Origin: Algibacter sp. L1A34
GTDB lineage: Bacteria; Bacteroidota; Bacteroidia; Flavobacteriales; Flavobacteriaceae
DNA length: 64,000 bases
Direction of reading: 5' to 3'
Assembly (NCBI RefSeq): GCF_009796805.1
Contig: NZ_CP047029.1
Span: 1 to 64,000, forward strand
Position 1 is the first letter of the stretch, and each line of letters begins with the position of its first letter. Positions 45,169 to 53,662 of the stretch are shown here, piece by piece. The notes beneath the pieces were generated by a model, which worked only from the letters and a program-made list of their open reading frames with translations, ran no database searches and was not told the origin of the DNA. A program made the translations under genes and the position numbers.

Positions 45169-46125
45169 CTACTTCTTCAAAGCCTTCTTTATAGCCGCTT
45201 TAACCAAAGGCTCCATAATATCGTAACCATCACCATTGGGATGTACAGTATCTCTACCTAATTCCTTCTTCAAACCTTTTTCTTCATTTACCATTGGTGT
45301 GTAATAATCTAAATAAATAACCTTATTTTTTTTAGCATACGCTTTTATAAGTTTATTCAATTCAATAATTTTATCTGCTGGTTCAATAGATGGACTCCAA
45401 GAATAACTAGAAGCGGGTAACACTGAAGCTAAAATTACTTTTATCTTATTTGCTTTAGCTAATTCTGCCATAGAAAATATATTTGCAGCAATACGGTCTA
45501 TACTTATATAACCTCTATTACCTGCAATATCATTGGTTCCTGCGGAAATCACAACAACTTTTGGTTGTAACTCAATAACATCTGGTTTAAACCTTAACAG
45601 CATTTGCGCACTAGTTTGACCGCTAATTCCTCTATTTACATAGGTAGGGTTCGCCTCAAAAAATGATCCGTGATCTCTTGTCCAATTATCTGTAATAGAA
45701 TTCCCTATAAACACCACTCTTTTTTCATTTTTAATGGGTGCTCTTAATTCGGCATTAGCCTTTCTATATCGTTTTAAGTTTGCCCAATCTTCTGTAGGTA
45801 TTAATTGTATTCTCACAACTGAAACCTGTGCATCAGGAGCATTCTCAGGTAATAAAACAGTTAATTTACCATCAATTAATTTTATTTTTATTTTTTTATC
45901 TGGTTCAGAAAGCAATCTTGCCTCTCTTGGTTTAATCGCTCTGTCTATAACCAATTTACCATCTTCTGGCCAATTAACAACATGTGCCAATAAAAAACCT
46001 TCTTCTCCTTCTGTATAGGCTCCCCATTCTGGTTTTTCATAAGGAATTGTTTGAGAAAACCCTATACCAATATTTAAAACAAAAGCAATTGTAAAAATTA
46101 TTAGTTTCTTGTAAACATTCATCAT
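45169..46125 (-). CDS. SGNH/GDSL hydrolase with N-terminal fucosidase-C-like domain
   Basis: The 318-residue secreted protein has a signal peptide (about 1-24), an N-terminal beta-sandwich (about 28-108) and an SGNH domain (about 135-318) in ordinary motif order: FIGNSIT (S143), RGISGQTS, AGTNDIAG (N198) and RDTVHPNGDGY (D292, H295). The N-terminal domain aligns closely with the last 80 residues of the GH29 enzyme encoded just upstream: PYxKPxWGxYT, AHVxxWPxDG, then PVSVV/VSVVxIxL. It probably removes acyl groups (for example acetyl) from the substrate. It ends the first PUL operon. Confidence 0.88.
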   Translation of the reverse strand: MMNVYKKLIIFTIAFVLNIGIGFSQTIPYEKPEWGAYTEGEEGFLLAHVVNWPEDGKLVIDRAIKPREARLLSEPDKKIKIKLIDGKLTVLLPENAPDAQVSVVRIQLIPTEDWANLKRYRKANAELRAPIKNEKRVVFIGNSITDNWTRDHGSFFEANPTYVNRGISGQTSAQMLLRFKPDVIELQPKVVVISAGTNDIAGNRGYISIDRIAANIFSMAELAKANKIKVILASVLPASSYSWSPSIEPADKIIELNKLIKAYAKKNKVIYLDYYTPMVNEEKGLKKELGRDTVHPNGDGYDIMEPLVKAAIKKALKK

Positions 46126-46218
46126 TTTCTATATTTAATATTACTTTAGATTAAACAGCCAAACACTCCAAAAGCTCTTTGTCTGTTCATTCCTTTTTTT
46201 AATCAATCAATTCTATAA

Positions 46219-47586
46219 TTAATTTGCTAACTCTATCTTTACAACAGAAACAGGAAGATCTGGTGCCAACATAGGCACTTCAACTATTACTTCTCTAGAT
46301 GTTCCTAATGCTTTTAATTCTGTATCAGGATCAGTTAATAAAGTTACTTTTTTAAACTTAATATCTTTGTTAAGCTTTAACAATCCATCTTTTGGCCAGT
46401 CGAAAACATGAGCATAAACCACTCCATCTTTTTGAGTATAACGTCCCCATTTTGGTTTTGCGTATGGACTTGCTGAAGCGCCATAAATAGCTTCACCATT
46501 TTTCTTAGTCCACTGCCCCATTGCGTCTAAACGACGAATACTTTCAGCTGGAAATCTTCCGAAACCATCAGGTCCAATATTCAATAAAAAGTTACCTCCT
46601 TTAGAAACGATATCCACTAATTTTTCAATAAGATCTTCGCTACTCTTCCAGTTATTATCCGATGGTTTGTAACCCCAAGTTCCATTCATAGTCATACAAG
46701 CTTCCCAATCCGTATCAATACCTGTATCAGGAATTTCTTGTTCCGGTGTTCCAAAATCTCCTGCAAACTTTCCTGGGTGATTGTTCATACCATCCATTCC
46801 AGTTCTTCCTTTATCAACTCTATTATTTACAATAGTATTAGGTTGAATATCACGAATATATTTATAAAGATCCTTACCCATTTCTGTAGTATAATCAGAA
46901 ATCCAATCGCCATCAAACCAAACCACACCAATATCGCCGTAATTTTTTAATAATTCACCCACTTGAGGTTTCATATAATTTTCATAATATTCAGGAAATT
47001 CCGGATTTACAACCGATGGATCATCATGTTGAGAAATGTTGTAATTAGGGTATAAATTCCCTTGTGCTTGTGGATGATGCCAATCTACAATAGAGTAATA
47101 TAAACAAAACTTAATACCTTGTTTTTTACAAGCTTCAGATAATTCTTTAACAATATCACGTTTAAAAGGAGAGGTATCCATAACATCATAATCAGATACT
47201 TTTGAATCCCATAATCCAAAACCTTCATGATGCTTAGACGTTAATACAATATACTTCATCCCAGCATTTTTAGCCATAGACACCCAAGCATCTGCATCAA
47301 ATAATTGAGGATTAAACATTTCAGGAAACTTCTCATAATCCTCAATCGTATAATCTAATTTATCCATCGCCCATTCGGCACCACCTCCGGCAATTTTAGT
47401 ACCGCGTTCACCTCCAATTATAGAGTAAGCCCCCCAGTGAATAAACATCCCGAATTTAGAATCGCGCCACCATTCCATACGCTCGTCATCAGATAATTTT
47501 TTCTTACTGGAACTTTGAGCAAAACCTACATTGGTGTTTAACGCAACCACCAATGCTAGCAATAGTATTTTGTTTAAATTTTTCAT
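46219..47586 (-). CDS. GH29 alpha-L-fucosidase
   Basis: The 455-residue protein has a signal peptide (about 1-24), a GH29 TIM barrel (about 30-365) and a C-terminal beta-sandwich (about 372-455). Family signatures are FGMFIHWGAYS (46-55), LTSKHHEGFGLWDS (115-128) and the nucleophile D225 in GVVWFDGDW. GH29 enzymes remove alpha-L-fucose with retention. The C-terminal domain is duplicated at the front of the adjacent SGNH esterase. The gene is 6 bp after the beta-helix-PDZ gene and 93 bp before the esterase. Confidence 0.93.
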   Translation of the reverse strand: MKNLNKILLLALVVALNTNVGFAQSSSKKKLSDDERMEWWRDSKFGMFIHWGAYSIIGGERGTKIAGGGAEWAMDKLDYTIEDYEKFPEMFNPQLFDADAWVSMAKNAGMKYIVLTSKHHEGFGLWDSKVSDYDVMDTSPFKRDIVKELSEACKKQGIKFCLYYSIVDWHHPQAQGNLYPNYNISQHDDPSVVNPEFPEYYENYMKPQVGELLKNYGDIGVVWFDGDWISDYTTEMGKDLYKYIRDIQPNTIVNNRVDKGRTGMDGMNNHPGKFAGDFGTPEQEIPDTGIDTDWEACMTMNGTWGYKPSDNNWKSSEDLIEKLVDIVSKGGNFLLNIGPDGFGRFPAESIRRLDAMGQWTKKNGEAIYGASASPYAKPKWGRYTQKDGVVYAHVFDWPKDGLLKLNKDIKFKKVTLLTDPDTELKALGTSREVIVEVPMLAPDLPVSVVKIELAN

Positions 47587-47592
47587 TTTCTT

Positions 47593-49959
47593 TTATTTAG
47601 TGTTTATAGTTATTTTTTGTTCCGACTGATTACGCATGATAACCAAGTCTAATTTATCCGTTTTATTTTCAACATTAATTTGAAAAAAATCTTTTACCGT
47701 TTTTACTTTCTTACCAGCAGCCTCAAGAATCACATCGCCTTTTTTAAGTCCGTTATTTTTAACAGCAGGGCTACCCGACCAAACTTTTAAAAGAATAACA
47801 CCTTCTGGAGTATTTAATCCGTAAGCCGATTGTTCTTGTTCAGATTCTACACTTTTCAATTCGTTACGCAACCAAGCCAAAACAAAAGCTCCTTTTTTAT
47901 TTTCTTCGGAAGCATCTCTCATTACGGGGATTTCTGGTGTTTTAGCTATTTTCTTCAACTCAGCATTCTGAACTCCAAATTGATCCATTGGAAAGTTTTT
48001 GAAACCTATTTTTAATGCAGGAGAATTTTCAGCCACCGAAAAATCTAATGATGAAGGATCTTTAAATAACGGATCACCAAAGGCACTATGTAAATCTCTA
48101 TCGTAAATTTGAGATTTCAACATCGATTCTTCATTCGGAAAAAAGTTGTAATCCATCTCTTTTCCCCAACCAGATAATCGTACATCTTGATAGCCTTTCT
48201 GAACGATATTGTGTTTAAAAACATCTTCACTTTTAGCAAACCAAACATGTGGATGTAAAGAATTATTTACCATAATATTATTTTCGGCAACACGATTAAA
48301 ACCTTCACGCAGTTTTAATCCGTTATTTAATAATAAATTATTATAAATATGATAGTTCGATGAACCATCGTCTAAATCGATATCCCAACCATGATCGCAA
48401 CGAAAACGGTTATTTCTAATAATGGTTGTTTTTATCGCATCCCATTTTGGCATATCTGGATTTGCCGTAGTTAGGCTATCCATAATACGACGGTTTGGAT
48501 GCCAAAAACGATCTCTTCCCCAAGAATTAAACGAACCATGATCACTAGTTTCTAAAACGGTATTAAATACATCATTAAATTCTAAAATATGTCCGCCCCA
48601 AGTACCATCTCCAATATTAATACCTGCTCTCGGTACATCGTAAATACTATTATGTCGAACCGTAATATCCATCGCCATTGAAATTTGAACACCTGCCGTT
48701 TGCTTTTCAACACGACCAATACGGTGAATTAAATTATTTTCAACCAAACATTCTCGAGGATACAATTCGCCTTTTGGTCCCGAAACCGTATCCATTTCTA
48801 CTACTGGAACAAACTCTCTATAAGTTAAAGCTGGAGATCTTACAGCCGACACATCTCCAACAAATGAAACAGCACTTGCCCCACAATCGTGAATATAATT
48901 ATCTTTAATTTCTAACCCTTTATTGTATTTACTAGCCATAATAACGTTTCCACCCAAATTGGTGAATTCACTATGTTCAACTTTACAATTTTCTGTACCT
49001 TCAAAGAAGACAACAGCTCCACGATAAATAGTCCAATCACTACGCAATAACGGCTCGAAATCTTCCATAAATGTACGTGTAGTATTTTCGAATTTAATGC
49101 CTGATATAGTTACGTTTTTTACAGGATTTTCTAAAGTTCCAACCACTTGTATTAAATCTTTTAATACTGAAACTTCAAGGTTTAAATCATTAATAGCACT
49201 TATACTTTCTGGCCAATAATATAATTTGTTTCTTTTTTTATCTAAAAACCACTCGCCTGCACTATCAAGCTCTTCAAACACATTTTCTACCATACGGTAT
49301 TCTTCATGCGGTTTTGAACCTCTATTATTTTGTTGTCCTCCACTTAAAATAGGAGTTCCATCATCATTAACTCCTGTTATTTCAAAATGAAAACCGCCCC
49401 ATCTTCCGTTGTGTAATGCATTAAAAATTGCGCCTTCAGGATTTGCCCAAGTTGCAACGCGCTCTTTAGAAATAGCATCGGCAGCATAACCTTGCCAATA
49501 TTGAGCACTCTCATCATAATTTGGATAGCGTGCTAAAATTTGTGGTTTTCCGTTTACTAAAAACTGATCGAAATCTAAACCTACAGGAACGTCGGTTACA
49601 AAAACATTATTGGTAAAAGTTTTCCATTTAGCCTCTAAAACCTGAGATCCTTTTATACTAACTTCCGAAGCATTAGTTCCTTTTATAGTTAAACCACTTA
49701 ACGATGCTGGTATTTTTATAGCTTCGGATAAATGATATTGCCCTGGTAAAATATTGACAACAACCTCAGCGTCCGCATTGGTCGATTTTATTTCAATCGC
49801 TTTTTTTATAGCTTCAGGAATATTTAAAAAAGGCGCTTCTTTACTTCCGTCTGCATTTGCTACTTCATTTTGAGAAACATAAATTTCTATAATGTCTGTT
49901 GCTGAAGAACAGGACGCCAATAACACAAAAAACACAATAATTACACTTAGTTTTTTCAT
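47593..49959 (-). CDS. Beta-helix lipoprotein with C-terminal PDZ domain (GH141-like)
   Basis: The 788-residue lipoprotein (lipobox LASC, Cys17) has a long right-handed beta-helix (about 25-650) and a C-terminal PDZ domain (about 700-788, including GSPAVKNNGLKKGDVILEA). The helix begins IYVSQNEVANADGSKEAPF and contains FLVNGKPQILARYPNY and RWGGFHFEITGVNDDG, features I associate with GH141-type proteins, which include an alpha-L-fucosidase and xylanases. That family call is tentative. It lies between the alpha/beta hydrolase (1 bp) and GH29 (6 bp), so a role in fucose or pentose removal fits. Confidence 0.7.
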   Translation of the reverse strand: MKKLSVIIVFFVLLASCSSATDIIEIYVSQNEVANADGSKEAPFLNIPEAIKKAIEIKSTNADAEVVVNILPGQYHLSEAIKIPASLSGLTIKGTNASEVSIKGSQVLEAKWKTFTNNVFVTDVPVGLDFDQFLVNGKPQILARYPNYDESAQYWQGYAADAISKERVATWANPEGAIFNALHNGRWGGFHFEITGVNDDGTPILSGGQQNNRGSKPHEEYRMVENVFEELDSAGEWFLDKKRNKLYYWPESISAINDLNLEVSVLKDLIQVVGTLENPVKNVTISGIKFENTTRTFMEDFEPLLRSDWTIYRGAVVFFEGTENCKVEHSEFTNLGGNVIMASKYNKGLEIKDNYIHDCGASAVSFVGDVSAVRSPALTYREFVPVVEMDTVSGPKGELYPRECLVENNLIHRIGRVEKQTAGVQISMAMDITVRHNSIYDVPRAGINIGDGTWGGHILEFNDVFNTVLETSDHGSFNSWGRDRFWHPNRRIMDSLTTANPDMPKWDAIKTTIIRNNRFRCDHGWDIDLDDGSSNYHIYNNLLLNNGLKLREGFNRVAENNIMVNNSLHPHVWFAKSEDVFKHNIVQKGYQDVRLSGWGKEMDYNFFPNEESMLKSQIYDRDLHSAFGDPLFKDPSSLDFSVAENSPALKIGFKNFPMDQFGVQNAELKKIAKTPEIPVMRDASEENKKGAFVLAWLRNELKSVESEQEQSAYGLNTPEGVILLKVWSGSPAVKNNGLKKGDVILEAAGKKVKTVKDFFQINVENKTDKLDLVIMRNQSEQKITINTK

Positions 49960-49960
49960 C

Positions 49961-50833
49961 TTAGATTTTAGTTTTGGTTATAGTTGCTTTTCCTTTTAAA
50001 TACCCTAGAGACTGTAAAAACAAATCGGCTTCATAAACGGTTTCATAATAGTATTTACCTTTGTTTTTAGACTTATTAAAAAAACCATGCTCTTGCCCTT
50101 CATATATAAAAAGGTCGCATCGACTTCCTACCGCTTCCATTCTAGACTTATATTCCTTTCCTGTAGCCACCGGTATGTGTTTATCATTATCTCCTAAAAA
50201 GAAAATAGTTGGTGGTGCGCCTTTTGTAATATTATGCATTGGTGAAATTTCCATATAACGATCGCCAATACGTTCGTATCCATAATCGCCTTCGCCATTA
50301 TCTATTACGGGGTTAAACAAGATTAACGCACTCGCTTTTGGACTTACCGAAATATCATCTGTAGATTCGTTTAAACCAGGAAGCAATGTTGTTGCAGCCG
50401 CTAAATGTCCTCCTGCAGACCCTCCAGAAGCAACCATTTTATTTGTATCAATTCCGAAGTCTTTGGCATGAATTTTTAAATAACGCATAGCCGACTTCGC
50501 ATCTTTTACAGCTTCAAAAGGCGATGTTTTATTACGGTTTTTTATACGATAATCTACAACAACGGTAACCATACCTCGAGATGAAAAATATTTAGATTGA
50601 TCTTCAAACTGACTAATAGATCCACTATTCCATCCGCCTCCAAAGAAGAAAACTATGGTCGGGTATTTTTTTCTTTTTTTAAATTTTTCGGGAAAATAAA
50701 CACGAAGCATTAATGAGTCGTTATTAACCACTTTATAGATAACATCTTTAGATACTGGCTCCCACTTTTCTTGACCATAAGATGATACAAAAACAAGTAA
50801 ACCTAATACTGTAAATATTATTTTTTTAAACAT
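49961..50833 (-). CDS. Alpha/beta hydrolase (esterase), secreted
   Basis: ATG 50833 gives a signal peptide (FKKIIFTVLGLLVFVSSYGQ) and 290 residues; the frame is open to 50860 but would overlap the upstream gene. The BD-FAE/esterase pattern is clear: oxyanion-hole IVFFFGGGWNSGS, nucleophile elbow ASGGSAGGHLAAA, acid in LGDNDKHIPVA and His in EGQEHGF. Proteins of this kind are acetyl- or feruloyl-esterases or related lipases. It sits 1 bp before the beta-helix-PDZ gene. Confidence 0.88.
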   Translation of the reverse strand: MFKKIIFTVLGLLVFVSSYGQEKWEPVSKDVIYKVVNNDSLMLRVYFPEKFKKRKKYPTIVFFFGGGWNSGSISQFEDQSKYFSSRGMVTVVVDYRIKNRNKTSPFEAVKDAKSAMRYLKIHAKDFGIDTNKMVASGGSAGGHLAAATTLLPGLNESTDDISVSPKASALILFNPVIDNGEGDYGYERIGDRYMEISPMHNITKGAPPTIFFLGDNDKHIPVATGKEYKSRMEAVGSRCDLFIYEGQEHGFFNKSKNKGKYYYETVYEADLFLQSLGYLKGKATITKTKI

Positions 50834-50849
50834 ACTGCCTAATATTTTT

Positions 50850-53657
50850 CTATTTTCCATTCAATATAATTTCAGCTTTATCGTACCCTTTCTCTATTTT
50901 AAAGACTAACTGGGCATCATTATTTCTGTTTGTTGTTCCTTTTCGGCTAGCAACCAATTTACCACTTTCATAAAGTCTTAATTCAGCTGGCTTATCACCT
51001 TTAATAAAAGGCATATTTATTGTAATTGCCTCGTCTGTTTCAAATGTAAACCCTTCTTTTATTTTTTCAATTGAAAAAGTAAAAGGATTCCCTGAAGATA
51101 CAATATCCCAACCATCATTTTCATATTTATACATCCCTGAAAGGAATAAAAAATCGAGCGTTTCATTTTCTAATGCCTGCCTTTTTATTGAAAGTAAGCC
51201 TTTTTGATAAAAGTTCTCATTTTTAGCAATATCAACATCGGAAGCATTAACTACAATATGATCGCTAGTTATTTTATCACTTAATAAAACATCAATAACC
51301 TGCGTACTTGGATATTTTTCGAATGATTTATACGAAACATTAGTAATAGGATTTTCTCCGCCTTCAAAATATGGATTGAAAACAACTGCAAATGGGTTTT
51401 GCCAAGCGGCAGCATTTCTCTTTAAAATTAAAGTTGGCGTAGGTTTTTTAAGAATTTCTAATGGAGCTGTTCCTTTTGAAATTGCATTAGATGCTGGTGA
51501 ATTCACTTTATAAATTGTTTGACTCTCGCTCCCTTTTACCCACAATTTCATTAAATTATCAGGATTATTTTCAGTTTTTAATGTAAAAACAGCCTGAACA
51601 GCACCAGATGTTTGTGCTTTAAATTTATCGGTAAAATAATTATAACCTTTTAAATCTCCTTTCTTAGAACTTAAATCTGAAGTTTTATCAAGTTTTAAAA
51701 CGGTATTCTTAGAATCTGTAATTTCTAACGACTGTCCTAAATTATGATAAATATACTCGTGTTTCTGTGGTCCGGCTTCTTGTTTTTTAGACCTAAATAC
51801 ATCGATAATATAATTTTTAGCTGTATTCGATTTTATAATAGCGGTAAAACGTTGCTGATCGGAAACCGTTGCAGGCTCTAAAAACGCCACTTTAGAAAAC
51901 GTGATTTTATCAAAACTTGGTGTTTCTCCCGTTTTTGGATAACTATTTTCTAATTGATATGGATTAAACGAACGCATGGCACTATAATCAGATTTACCAT
52001 CGACAATAACCGTGTTATGCGCAGGAAATCTCGAATTGAATTCACGATGCGTTGGATGCCAATAACTCGGCCCTTTTCCCATATCTGGTCCTAATGCATA
52101 ATTGTTTGCAAAAAGTTCCATAGAAATACCATTAGCATGTGCATGATTACCGTAAGACCCAACTGTAGATACCATTACAGCATTATCCTTATCACCCATT
52201 CGCTGGTTAAACATACTCACATTAGACGCATAAAATGTAGGAGATGTTAAGTTTTTAATACTCGGAGACACTTCGTTTTTATTCAATTTTAATTCATCTG
52301 CATAAAAGAAAAGTTGAAAGAAATCAGATGCTTTTCGAGTATATAAATCATCGGAAATCATTTTAGAAAGAATTCCAGAAATTAATACTTCTTTCTCTGT
52401 CTTATCATATTTTTGATAATTAGAAATTAAAAGCTCGAAGTTTTCAGGTGGTAAAATTTTATGATTGGCATCTCCAAAACCTATAGTATATCCATTTGGA
52501 AATAAATATTGAAATGATGCCAAAGCAGCCTTTTCAACTATGGGATAATTTAAAAACTCGTCTTTATTAGTTGAGTTATCTAAAAGTGTGAAAATGCGTA
52601 AGAGCGTGGTAATTACGTGTACAGAATACGATGGCGATTCTGGCCAAATACCATTTTTATGATCGTAAACTAATAAAGATTCCTTTATCGCCAACTGTCT
52701 ATCCGTTGATGTTTCGAAAGTGTGATCTAAATAATATTCGCGTCCTTTTCCATTTTTATAAGTTGAATCACTTTCTAAAACTAAACCGATATAAGTTAAA
52801 AAACGCGCTTGGAATAAATTCCAATTATTATCTGGAATTCCGTTTTTTATAATTTGATCTCCCCATTTCTGAAACACAGCAACCGAATGATCTAAATTCG
52901 TTTCATTAGCTTCAAAATAGTTATACATAAAATCGTAAACCGTTACTAGAGATACTACTATTCCTTCATGAATAACCTCGAAAGTGGCTAAACCAGATAT
53001 TTTTTGTTGAATAGTTTTCTTTAAATCGATTGGCGCATCACGATAAAACATACCATCCATATAAGTCAAAAAAACAGGTGCAGCAAAATCTGCATATTTT
53101 TTATCATTTGTTAACCAATATAAAAATGCAGCATCTTCTGCCAATGCCATAATTTGTTCATTCACTTTCTCTATAGCAAAACCAGCTTTAGACGGATGAA
53201 TCCATTCCATTTTCTTGGTTTTCTTATTCTCTAAATACAAACCTTTAGGATCGTCTAAATAAGGAATTACATCTTCCAATTTAGGTCTATTATAATCTGT
53301 AGCCCAATCTCGAGTTCCCGAATATCTAACAGTTGCAACTGGAGCAGAACCTTCGGAATGAGAAAAATCGCCAGCGTTCAAATAGACTTTATCATGTTTT
53401 GTTTTCCAGTTCATTTGTAGCCGTGAAACTAACCAACTTGGATCTTTTTCAACATATTCAAGATATTTCTCTAGGTTTTTCTTTTTCTTTTCAACTAGAT
53501 CTTTCTTCCAAGAAACCTCTTCTAAAGTTTTTAGAAAAGCGTCTTTAGATTCATTGTTGGTATAAATTCTTGGATGTTTTACACTTTGTCCTAAAACGGA
53601 AAGCGACACCATCAATAAACAAATCGATATATAATTTTTTACTGCTCCTTTTATCAT
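50850..53657 (-). CDS. Heparinase II/III-like protein, large type (paralogue A)
   Basis: The 935-residue secreted protein has a signal peptide (about 1-23), a GSAPVATVRYSGTRDW entry segment near 85-100, an alpha/alpha toroid with DNNWNLFQARF and SPSYSVHV, and a beta-sandwich region with SYGNHAHANGISMELF. It is clearly paralogous to the gene at 61117 and more distantly to 53663. Large heparinase-fold proteins of this kind include ulvan-type lyases and a dehydratase described from Formosa; the substrate here cannot be assigned. It lies 5 bp after 53663. Confidence 0.75.
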   Translation of the reverse strand: MIKGAVKNYISICLLMVSLSVLGQSVKHPRIYTNNESKDAFLKTLEEVSWKKDLVEKKKKNLEKYLEYVEKDPSWLVSRLQMNWKTKHDKVYLNAGDFSHSEGSAPVATVRYSGTRDWATDYNRPKLEDVIPYLDDPKGLYLENKKTKKMEWIHPSKAGFAIEKVNEQIMALAEDAAFLYWLTNDKKYADFAAPVFLTYMDGMFYRDAPIDLKKTIQQKISGLATFEVIHEGIVVSLVTVYDFMYNYFEANETNLDHSVAVFQKWGDQIIKNGIPDNNWNLFQARFLTYIGLVLESDSTYKNGKGREYYLDHTFETSTDRQLAIKESLLVYDHKNGIWPESPSYSVHVITTLLRIFTLLDNSTNKDEFLNYPIVEKAALASFQYLFPNGYTIGFGDANHKILPPENFELLISNYQKYDKTEKEVLISGILSKMISDDLYTRKASDFFQLFFYADELKLNKNEVSPSIKNLTSPTFYASNVSMFNQRMGDKDNAVMVSTVGSYGNHAHANGISMELFANNYALGPDMGKGPSYWHPTHREFNSRFPAHNTVIVDGKSDYSAMRSFNPYQLENSYPKTGETPSFDKITFSKVAFLEPATVSDQQRFTAIIKSNTAKNYIIDVFRSKKQEAGPQKHEYIYHNLGQSLEITDSKNTVLKLDKTSDLSSKKGDLKGYNYFTDKFKAQTSGAVQAVFTLKTENNPDNLMKLWVKGSESQTIYKVNSPASNAISKGTAPLEILKKPTPTLILKRNAAAWQNPFAVVFNPYFEGGENPITNVSYKSFEKYPSTQVIDVLLSDKITSDHIVVNASDVDIAKNENFYQKGLLSIKRQALENETLDFLFLSGMYKYENDGWDIVSSGNPFTFSIEKIKEGFTFETDEAITINMPFIKGDKPAELRLYESGKLVASRKGTTNRNNDAQLVFKIEKGYDKAEIILNGK

Positions 53658-53662
53658 TTTAA

